A stretch of 42,940 bases of DNA from Bacteroidota bacterium. GTDB lineage: Bacteria; Bacteroidota; Bacteroidia; J057; JAJTIE01. The stretch is from NCBI GenBank assembly GCA_021300195.1, contig JAJTIE010000014.1, forward strand, positions 1 through 42,940, written 5' to 3'. Under the pieces are notes generated by a model. That model was not told the origin of the DNA. It made no database searches and was given only the letters and a program-made list of their open reading frames with translations. Shown one piece after another: positions 1-9,326 of this stretch (positions within the stretch are counted from its first letter, which is position 1; the number at the start of each line of letters is the position of its first letter). A program made the position numbers and the translations under genes.

Positions 1-63
1 CTCATCCTGGCCTATATGCGCGCCCTCCGCGCGGGCGATACCGAGGTGGTGGTGCGGGGGTAG
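1..63 (+). CDS. C-terminal end of an unidentified protein (partial)
   Basis: The window opens inside an open frame whose last 20 codons (ending EVVVRG) are followed by TAG at 61-63. The K+ channel gene begins 26 nt later on the same strand. High-GC third positions match the neighbours, so it is probably the tail of a real gene. The fragment is too short to assign a family. Confidence 0.55.
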   Translation, partial: LILAYMRALRAGDTEVVVRG

Positions 64-89
64 TGCCCATTTGTGCGTAATTTGGCCCC

Positions 90-3264
<3,175 letters not shown>

Positions 3265-3275
3265 CCGGATGCTGT

Positions 3276-4406
3276 ATGAAGAGAAAGACAGGGCGGCGCA
3301 AGATTGCCATCATTTGTTACGGGCTCGATAAATCTGTTCAGTTTGAGGAGGTTGCCTGCAGGCTGAATCCTGACCTCTTTTCGCAGAAGTATCTCTTCCT
3401 GAAGCTCCACGCCCGGAAGTCTGACTTCGAGTCTTTCCTGGATACTGCGGGTATTCCTTACCTAACTATACGCTGCGATAGAGGCAGTCGATATCCCTGG
3501 GCCTTTATCCGGATTTTTATAGAGCTGATAAGATACCGACCTCATGTGGTTCACACCCATTTACTAATTGCGAACTACTTGGGCTTGCTTGCTGCCCGTA
3601 TAGCACTTGTAAAACGACGATACTACACCCGGCATCACTCCATTGAGCATCATCTGGTGAGCAAGAAGGCCGTATGGGCCGACCGCATTTGTAATTCACT
3701 TGCTACCAAGGCGATTGCCATCTCGCCCATGGTCGGGCGTATCCTGGTTGAAAAGGAACACCTTTCGGCGGATAAGGTGTATCTATTGCCACATGGATTC
3801 AACCTGGATCTATTCTCAAAGGTAGATGCCGCTCAGGTTTCTGGTATACGGGCCAAACATGCCATCCCCTCAGATCGTGTAGTGATTGGTGTTGTGTCCA
3901 GATTTGTAGTTTGGAAGGGTTATCAGTACATCATTCCTGCCTTTCAGCGGCTCTATGCGGAGCACCCCGAGGTACATCTGGTAATAGCCGGGAACAACGG
4001 GGTGTATAGAGCGGCAGTAGAGCAGTTGCTCTCCTCTCTACCGCAAGGCAGCTACACAGTAGTAGGTTTCGAGCCGAATTCTTATGCCTTGTATAAGACG
4101 TTTGATCTCTTTGTACATGTACCCATCGGTCCTGAGCGCGAAGCCTTTGGCCAGATCTATATTGAAGCACTGGCTGCTGGAGTGCCCAGTATCGTTACCC
4201 TGTCTGGTATTGCACCGGAGATTATGCGCCACAAAGAGAATGCCTGGGTTGTACCTTTCGAGGACAGCGCAGCGATCTACACAGGCTTGAAATTACTGCT
4301 GGATACAGACCTCCGGAATAGGCTGGTGAATCAAGGAAAAAAGGATGTTGCCCCCTATGGTATAGACATTATGGTAAAGCGCCTGGAAGAGCTCTATAGC
4401 AGCTAG
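3276..4406 (+). CDS. GT4-family glycosyltransferase
   Basis: 376 aa, GT-B fold. The N-terminal acceptor half contains HVVHTHLLIANYLG, typical of family 4. The C-terminal nucleotide-sugar half has VSRFVVWKGY and the retaining-enzyme E-x7-E motif in EREAFGQIYIE near residue 290, followed by AAGVPSIVT. It probably transfers a sugar from a nucleotide donor during surface polysaccharide or glycoprotein assembly; donor and acceptor are unknown. Hand counts on three 60-base lines give about 45-50% GC, against about 65% for a gyrB line, which suggests acquisition from a lower-GC source. It lies 12 nt behind gyrB with no other sugar gene around it, so cotranscription with gyrB is possible but functionally unexplained. 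Confidence 0.88.
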   Translation: MKRKTGRRKIAIICYGLDKSVQFEEVACRLNPDLFSQKYLFLKLHARKSDFESFLDTAGIPYLTIRCDRGSRYPWAFIRIFIELIRYRPHVVHTHLLIANYLGLLAARIALVKRRYYTRHHSIEHHLVSKKAVWADRICNSLATKAIAISPMVGRILVEKEHLSADKVYLLPHGFNLDLFSKVDAAQVSGIRAKHAIPSDRVVIGVVSRFVVWKGYQYIIPAFQRLYAEHPEVHLVIAGNNGVYRAAVEQLLSSLPQGSYTVVGFEPNSYALYKTFDLFVHVPIGPEREAFGQIYIEALAAGVPSIVTLSGIAPEIMRHKENAWVVPFEDSAAIYTGLKLLLDTDLRNRLVNQGKKDVAPYGIDIMVKRLEELYSS

Positions 4407-4551
4407 CACCCCACACCCCTGCTCTCTCTTTTCCGCGTCTCCTTTTTAGCCAGGTTTTCTTTTTAACACATCCTTAACGTATGCCCAGCGTGCAGCTTAT
4501 GTGCATAGGCGTGCTTTGCGGCTTGGGGGAGAAAAAGGCTAATTTTCCCGC

Positions 4552-4559
4552 TATTTTTG
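4552..4559 (+). promoter_or_regulatory. Candidate -7 promoter box directly ahead of the response regulator
   Basis: TATTTTTG fits TAnnTTTG exactly and ends 4 nt before the ATG at 4564. Transcription from it would start at or next to the start codon, giving a leaderless or nearly leaderless mRNA. A TTG at 4523-4525 is 26 nt upstream, longer than the usual 19-21 nt spacer. Confidence 0.45.
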
Positions 4560-4563
4560 TGTT

Positions 4564-5259
4564 ATGGCATCCAAGCTGTCGAAAAAGAGAATCCTGGTTG
4601 TAGACGATGAGCCAGACATCGTGGAGTTTATCGAGTACAACCTGAAGGGGGAGGGCTACGAGGTGTATACCGCCCACGATGGCCTGCAGGCTCTGGAGGT
4701 GGCCAAGGTAGCCAAGCCCGACCTGGTGCTGCTGGACATTATGATGCCCAAGATGGATGGTGTGGAGGCCTGCCGCCGCCTGCGTGAGCTGCCCGAGGCC
4801 CGTCATGCCTACATTGTCTTCCTCACTGCACGGGCAGAAGAGTACAGCGAGTTGGCTGGCTTTGATGCCGGTGCGGACGACTACATCACCAAACCCGTTC
4901 GCCCCCGCGTACTTACCAGCAGGCTGAAGGCCCTCTTTCGCCGGGGAACCGAGGAGGATGCAGTCCAGGAGGCCGGAACCCTGGAGGTAGCCGGCCTGCG
5001 CATTGTACGGGATGAGTTTATTGTATACCGGGGCGATAGCCCCATCAATCTGCCCAAGAAGGAGTTTGAGCTGCTGTACTTCTTGGCCAGTAAGCCTGGC
5101 AAGGTGTTTAGCCGCGAAACCCTGCTCGAAAAAATATGGGGGAACGACGTGTATGTAGTACCCCGTACCATAGACGTGCACATCCGCAAACTGCGCGAAA
5201 AGCTGGGTGAGCAGTATATCCAGACGATCAAGGGCGTTGGCTACAAGTTTGCCGGATGA
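4564..5259 (+). CDS. OmpR/PhoB-family response regulator
   Basis: 231 aa two-component regulator. The receiver domain (about 8-122) has acidic pair D14/D15, phosphoacceptor D58 in LVLLDIMMP, T88 in FLTAR and K110 in ITKPV. The C-terminal winged helix (about 135-230) contains the OmpR-type recognition region TIDVHIRKLREKLG and ends IKGVGYKF. The next gene overlaps by 4 nt (ATGA) and encodes a matching histidine kinase, so they form a coupled pair. The closest general type is PhoB/PhoP, but no phosphate-uptake genes are adjacent and the signal is not identifiable. A 157-nt gene-free leader separates it from the glycosyltransferase. Confidence 0.95.
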   Translation: MASKLSKKRILVVDDEPDIVEFIEYNLKGEGYEVYTAHDGLQALEVAKVAKPDLVLLDIMMPKMDGVEACRRLRELPEARHAYIVFLTARAEEYSELAGFDAGADDYITKPVRPRVLTSRLKALFRRGTEEDAVQEAGTLEVAGLRIVRDEFIVYRGDSPINLPKKEFELLYFLASKPGKVFSRETLLEKIWGNDVYVVPRTIDVHIRKLREKLGEQYIQTIKGVGYKFAG

Positions 5260-6317
5260 GGCCACTTAGGCACCAGACACTTACTACCTTTCTGCTTAGC
5301 CTGTTGCTATCTGCCGGGCTGGCTTGTTTGATCTATTTATACAGCGGACAGCTTCCTTGGCAGCTGGCTGTGGCGTCCTCCGGCCTGGTATTGCTGGTCA
5401 TCGGCCTAGCGCTGGAGGTGCTGCTGTATGGTCCGGCCCGCCGTATGCACCGCCGCCTGCGTACTGCCCTGGGCCGCAATGACGGCGATGGCCCACGGCT
5501 GCACCTGGCACAGCCCCGGGGGAACCCCATCACCGCCCTGTATGGCACCATTCTGAAGGCCACCGGGGCCATGCGGCGCGAGTATGCCGAGCTGCGCAAG
5601 ATCGAGATGTTTCGCCGAGAGTTTCTGGGCGACGTGAGCCACGAGCTAAAGACACCCATCTTTGCCATCCAGGGCTTTATCGAAACCCTGCTGGATGGCG
5701 CACTGGAAGACAAAAAGGTAAACCGCAAGTTTCTGCGCAAGGCACTACGCAATGTGTTTCGCCTGGAGGCACTGGTGCAGGACCTGCTGACCATCAGCCA
5801 GCTGGAGACGGGCGAACTGCGTATGGAGATGACGGAGTTCAAGCCCTACGACCTGGTGCTAGACGTGTTTGAAACCACCACCTACAAGCGCAAAAAGGAG
5901 GGCCAAAAGGCCGAGCTACGCCTCCGCACCAATAACCTGGAGAATCAATACGTAAGGGGCGACCGCGCCCGCATCAGCCAGGTTGTTGAAAACCTGGTAA
6001 ACAATGCCATCCAGTATGGCCGGGATGAGGATGCCTGGGTGGAAGTGGTGCTGGCCATGCGGGGTGCCAACGGTAAGCGCAAGATGGTGATAGAGGTGCG
6101 AGACAATGGCAAGGGCATAGCCGAGGAGCACCTGGAGCACATATTCGAGCGCTTCTATCGCATAGACAAAAGCCGAAGCCGAGAGATGGGCGGCACGGGC
6201 CTGGGCCTCAGTATTGTGAAATACCTGCTGGAGGCACACGGGGAAGAAATAGAAGTGGAGAGCACACTGGACGTAGGCACTACCTTCCGCTTTACCCTGG
6301 CCCCCGTTATTAAGTGA
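5256..6317 (+). CDS. Membrane sensor histidine kinase (PhoR-like)
   Basis: 353 aa partner of the upstream regulator, sharing ATGA with its stop codon. Two transmembrane helices (about 11-29 and 37-58) leave almost no periplasmic loop, so sensing is probably within the membrane or cytoplasmic. The HisKA domain has DVSHELKTP with phosphorylatable H129. The HATPase_c domain shows the N-box VVENLVNNAIQYG, G1 VRDNGKGI, F-box FERFYRID and G2 GGTGLGLSIVKYL. No PAS or HAMP domain is obvious, making it shorter than typical PhoR. All catalytic motifs are intact, unlike the phytochrome kinase at 23942-26266. Confidence 0.94.
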   Translation: MRPLRHQTLTTFLLSLLLSAGLACLIYLYSGQLPWQLAVASSGLVLLVIGLALEVLLYGPARRMHRRLRTALGRNDGDGPRLHLAQPRGNPITALYGTILKATGAMRREYAELRKIEMFRREFLGDVSHELKTPIFAIQGFIETLLDGALEDKKVNRKFLRKALRNVFRLEALVQDLLTISQLETGELRMEMTEFKPYDLVLDVFETTTYKRKKEGQKAELRLRTNNLENQYVRGDRARISQVVENLVNNAIQYGRDEDAWVEVVLAMRGANGKRKMVIEVRDNGKGIAEEHLEHIFERFYRIDKSRSREMGGTGLGLSIVKYLLEAHGEEIEVESTLDVGTTFRFTLAPVIK

Positions 6318-6355
6318 GGAGCTGCGGGCAGCACCCCCAATTTTTGTGCAAAAAG

Positions 6356-6388
6356 TTTGGGAGCGGTGCACAACTCCCTGTACATTTG
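6356..6388 (+). promoter_or_regulatory. Bacteroidota-type promoter of the nuoI-like gene
   Basis: TTTG at 6356-6359 and TACATTTG at 6381-6388 are separated by 21 nt, a full match to the TTTG-N19..21-TAnnTTTG pattern. The predicted start is near 6395, leaving a leader of about 40 nt that contains a run of ten C before the ATG at 6435. Confidence 0.6.
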
Positions 6389-6406
6389 TGTACCGTAGTC
6401 TATATT

Positions 6407-6416
6407 CCCCCCCCCC
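6407..6416 (+). repeat. Homopolymer run of ten C in the nuoI leader
   Basis: Ten consecutive C lie between the predicted transcription start (about 6395) and the ATG at 6435. Such tracts can slip during replication and are error-prone in sequencing; no function is shown. Confidence 0.7.
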
Positions 6417-6434
6417 TCCTATACACGCATACCT

Positions 6435-7010
6435 ATGGCAACACACATAAAGACCGCACCGGCTGATGAGCGCCGCCTGAACTGGTGGCAGCAACTGTAT
6501 TTTCCGGAGATCTTTAAGGGCATGTGGTTCTCCTTCAAGCACATGTTTCGCAAGCAGGTAACCATGCAGTACCCCGAGGTGAAGCCGCAGCTGGGCCCCG
6601 AGTTTCGCGGGCGCCCGGTGCTGGTGGAGGAGCACAACCAGGAACGCTGCGTGGCCTGCGGCCTGTGCGCCCGCGCCTGCCCCCCTCTGGCTATCAGCAT
6701 GCAGGCAGCCGAAACCCAGGACATTAAGGAACGCTACCCTGCCCGCTTTGAGATAGACATGCTCCGCTGCATCTACTGCGGCCTGTGCGAAGAAGTGTGC
6801 CCCGAGGAGGCTATTGTGATGAGCGAGGAGTACGACCTCGTTTTCCACACCCGCGACAGCGCCATTATGGACAAAGCCAAGCTGCTGGTAAGCAAGGAAA
6901 AACTACAGCCCCGCCTGGACTGGCTACGCAAAAAGCGTAATCCCAACTACGGCGAGGTGTATGCACACCAGCACGAAAACAACCACCACTCCGTACGCAA
7001 CCGCCCCTAG
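6435..7010 (+). CDS. nuoI: NADH-quinone oxidoreductase subunit I-like 2x[4Fe-4S] ferredoxin
   Basis: 191 aa. NuoI carries electrons through two [4Fe-4S] clusters in the peripheral arm of complex I. Both motifs are present: CVACGLCARACPP and CIYCGLCEEVCPE, each CxxCxxCxxxCP. The N-terminal segment (YFPEIFKGMWFSFKHMF) is the amphipathic membrane-anchoring part of NuoI, and PVLVEEHNQERC precedes cluster one as in the family. The C-terminus is extended and His/Asn-rich. No other nuo gene is nearby, although nuoI normally sits in a nuoA-N operon; complex I may be dispersed in this genome or this may be an extra copy. It has its own promoter. Confidence 0.88.
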   Translation: MATHIKTAPADERRLNWWQQLYFPEIFKGMWFSFKHMFRKQVTMQYPEVKPQLGPEFRGRPVLVEEHNQERCVACGLCARACPPLAISMQAAETQDIKERYPARFEIDMLRCIYCGLCEEVCPEEAIVMSEEYDLVFHTRDSAIMDKAKLLVSKEKLQPRLDWLRKKRNPNYGEVYAHQHENNHHSVRNRP

Positions 7011-7169
7011 CCGACCCCACAGGGGCGCAGGGAGTGAGGTAAGGAGTGGGCGAATGTGAAAAGCGGCACCACGAATGGGGAGCCTGCCTTCCGGCTGGTG
7101 TGCGCAAGAAGCCCAAGTGGTGCCTGCGCCGGATGGCGGCAGCACTTATCTTACAAGCACGTAAAGCAA

Positions 7170-7559
7170 ATGGAGTACCTGATACTGATCCTTATTGGCC
7201 TGGCAGGTGGCCTGCTCAGCGGCCTGTTCGGCATAGGCGGCGGGCTGGTAATGGTGCCCCTCATGGTGTTTTTTTTGCACTATGGGCAGAAGGAAGCACA
7301 GGGCACCAGCCTGGCCCTGCTCACCCTGCCTGTGGCCTTCGTAGGTGCCTACCAGTATTACCGGGCGGGCTATGCCCAGCCCCGCTCAGCCCTCATCATG
7401 GCCGTAGGCTTTATGCTGGGCGTGTTTGTTTCCAGCAGGCTGGCCACCGCCCTGCCTGCCCAGCTACAGCTGGGTCAGCTGGTCATTAGCTCCCCATCCA
7501 GGCGGCTGTTTGCCTTGCTGATGATTGTGATGGGGTTCTACATCTTGCTGAAAAAATAG
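7170..7559 (+). CDS. Half-length TauE/SafE-family membrane transporter
   Basis: 129 aa from the ATG at 7170; an upstream in-frame start at 7056 would add 38 residues with no membrane or family character. The hallmark GLLSGLFGIGGGLVMVPL follows the first helix, then further hydrophobic segments near 45-62, 73-92 and 108-127. Full TauE/SafE proteins have two such repeats (about 250 aa), so this single-repeat version probably works as a dimer. The family exports sulfite or organosulfonates, or takes up related anions; the substrate here is unknown. It is preceded by a 159-nt gap in which I see nothing clear. Confidence 0.85.
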   Translation: MEYLILILIGLAGGLLSGLFGIGGGLVMVPLMVFFLHYGQKEAQGTSLALLTLPVAFVGAYQYYRAGYAQPRSALIMAVGFMLGVFVSSRLATALPAQLQLGQLVISSPSRRLFALLMIVMGFYILLKK

Positions 7560-7567
7560 ACCCCCGA

Positions 7568-7597
7568 CCAGAAGAGGTCTGGATTTTGGATTTTTTT
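7568..7597 (+). terminator. Weak candidate terminator after the TauE/SafE gene
   Basis: CCAGA / TCTGG form a 5-bp stem with a 5-nt loop (7568-7582), followed by a T-rich stretch ending in seven T near 7591-7597. The stem is short and the T run is offset, so support is limited. Confidence 0.3.
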
Positions 7598-7652
7598 CCT
7601 GCACATAGCGTGCAGAACTGTCACAGCCCCGCCGCCCATGCGTCCAAGGGGC

Positions 7653-8072
7653 ATGATGAAATCCATACTTTTTGCAACGGCCCTGCTAGGACTGGTAGCC
7701 TGCAATTCCCCAAAAGCGAAAACCTCCGCCGAGACAAAGACAAGCGACCGACCGGTACCCGTGCCGAATGGCGGCGCGGTGGAAGTAGTAATCTACAAGA
7801 CCAAACCGGGTATTGCCGATGCCGAGGCGATAGAGAAAGCACGTTCGGTGAACGAATTTATCCGCAGTCAGGATGGCTTTATCCGCCGCACGTTTGGCAA
7901 AACCCGCGAGGGCCAGTGGGTGGATGTAATACAATGGGAGTCGGTAGAGAAGGCACAGGCAATCTTCCAGCGTGCCATGGAGTCGGACGTGCCCAAGCCC
8001 TTCTTAGAAACCATCGATGAGAAGAGCATGACCATTCTGCATGCCGATACGCTGTTTACCCTAACGCGCTAG
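7653..8072 (+). CDS. Small lipoprotein with antibiotic-biosynthesis-monooxygenase-like domain
   Basis: About 139 aa from the ATG at 7653 (ATGs at 7638 and 7656 are also in frame). The N-terminus MMKSILFATALLGLVAC is a lipoprotein signal with lipobox LVAC. After a Lys/Thr-rich linker comes a region of about 95 aa (VEVVIYKTKPG..., GFIRRTFGKTREGQWVDVIQWES) that resembles the dimeric alpha/beta barrel of the ABM family. The W and the GFI pattern fit, but no catalytic residues can be assigned and the enzyme activity is unknown. It is predicted to be anchored in the periplasm or outer membrane. It does not obviously belong to either neighbour's operon. Confidence 0.75.
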   Translation: MMKSILFATALLGLVACNSPKAKTSAETKTSDRPVPVPNGGAVEVVIYKTKPGIADAEAIEKARSVNEFIRSQDGFIRRTFGKTREGQWVDVIQWESVEKAQAIFQRAMESDVPKPFLETIDEKSMTILHADTLFTLTR

Positions 8073-8135
8073 GCCCATACACGGCCATCAGGTGCAGCTT
8101 CTGTTCACGCCCTGCATGGGGTTAGCAGCGGCTGC

Positions 8136-8837
8136 CTAGCTGCCTTTGCCCTGGCTTGCAAAGGGTCTCCACACCGCCAGGGCAGGCGGCTCGGCCGTAA
8201 AGGTGCGCACCTCCTTCAGCGTAGGGTGGGTAATGCGGAGCTGCCGGCTCCACAGGGCAATGGATCGATCGGGCAGGAAGTCCGACTTACCATACTTTAC
8301 GTCCCCCACAATGGGGCAACCCATGGCTGCCAGCTGCACGCGTATCTGGTGCTGGCGGCCGGTGCGTGGCACCACCTCCAGCAGGCTATGGTCTCCTACG
8401 CGTGCCAGCAGCCGGTAGTTCAGCACGGCCTCTTTGGCCCCCTGGCCCGGGTTCTTGTAGGCCCGTACAATGTTCTTGTCGGGTAGTTTGCGTAGCCAGT
8501 GCGTCAGGGTGCCGGTGGTTTCGGGCGGCACACCATGCACCACCGCCCAGTAGGTCTTCTGCACCTGGTGGGCCTGCCAGTCCTTGCTCAGCCGGGCAGC
8601 AGCCTTGCCCGTCTTGGCCAGCAGCTGCACACCCCCCACCGGCCGGTCCAGCCGGTGCAGCAGTGCTAGGTACACCTCCCCGGGCTTGTGGTAGGTTGTT
8701 TTCAGGTAGTCCCGCGCCCAGTCAAACACGCTTTTGTCTCCGCTCTCGTCCCCCTGGCTCAGCATGCCCCCTGGCTTGCACACGGCCAGCAGGTGATTAT
8801 CTTCGTACAGGATGCGGGGGGCTAGGGGGCTTTCCAT
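8136..8837 (-). CDS. RluA-family RNA pseudouridine synthase
   Basis: 233 aa from the ATG at 8837; the frame extends to a TTG at 8852. It isomerises uridine to pseudouridine in rRNA or tRNA. The catalytic-Asp motif appears as LLHRLDRPVGGVQLL, and RTGRQHQIRVQLAAMG plus GCPIVGDVKYG follow as expected for RluA/RluC/RluD. There is no N-terminal S4 domain, so it is of the short RluA/TruC type; the target cannot be deduced. The Asp motif reads RPVGG where many relatives have RDTSG. It is divergent from ccmE and convergent with the lipoprotein gene. Confidence 0.92.
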   Translation of the reverse strand: MESPLAPRILYEDNHLLAVCKPGGMLSQGDESGDKSVFDWARDYLKTTYHKPGEVYLALLHRLDRPVGGVQLLAKTGKAAARLSKDWQAHQVQKTYWAVVHGVPPETTGTLTHWLRKLPDKNIVRAYKNPGQGAKEAVLNYRLLARVGDHSLLEVVPRTGRQHQIRVQLAAMGCPIVGDVKYGKSDFLPDRSIALWSRQLRITHPTLKEVRTFTAEPPALAVWRPFASQGKGS

Positions 8838-8915
8838 CCTCAAATATCCCAAAATACTACACCCAATGGGGGAACCCGTGCTTTTTTGCCATCGTTTTCA
8901 GAACTTGCAACCGTT

Positions 8916-9326
8916 ATGAAAACGCGCAATATTTTTCTGCTGGTGCTGATCGCGGTGGCCTTTGCCTGGCTACTGACGGACCTGCTAAGCTCTGCCAGCC
9001 GCTATAGCGACTTTGAGTCGGCACGCGGCCAGCAGGCCGAGGTTCACGTTATTGGCACCTGGGTGCGCCGGACCGAGAAGGACTTTCGCCCGGAAGACAA
9101 CTACTACAGCTTCTATATGCAAGATACCCTGGGCCAGCAGGCACAGGTGGTGTACCGCAAGGGCACCCTGGGAGATATGAGCCAGGCTGAGCGCATGGAT
9201 GTGGTGGGCAAGTGGGAGGGCAATGCCTTTGTGGCCAGCAAGATCCACCTGAAGTGCCCCAGCAAGTACAACAATGCCGGGCCAGAAACCACCGTACAGG
9301 GCCCTAACCCCAGCCGCACCGAATGA
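8916..9326 (+). CDS. ccmE: Cytochrome c maturation heme chaperone CcmE, Cys-x3-Tyr type
   Basis: 136 aa from the ATG at 8916 (an in-frame start at 8886 adds ten unlikely residues). A single N-terminal membrane anchor (about 6-25) is followed by an OB-fold periplasmic domain. CcmE carries heme from CcmABCD to the CcmF ligation complex. Classical CcmE binds heme through His in HxxxY; here the position reads KCPSKY, with C114 and Y118, which is the CxxxY variant known from system I* in some archaea and deltaproteobacteria. His111 lies close by. The stop overlaps the ccmF start by 4 nt (ATGA), confirming the functional assignment. Confidence 0.9.
   Translation: MKTRNIFLLVLIAVAFAWLLTDLLSSASRYSDFESARGQQAEVHVIGTWVRRTEKDFRPEDNYYSFYMQDTLGQQAQVVYRKGTLGDMSQAERMDVVGKWEGNAFVASKIHLKCPSKYNNAGPETTVQGPNPSRTE

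Noticed and set aside
5916-6848. 310-codon minus-strand frame across the histidine kinase and nuoI
   Set aside because: Antisense to two genes with intact catalytic motifs; it spans their promoter region and shows no coherent protein features.
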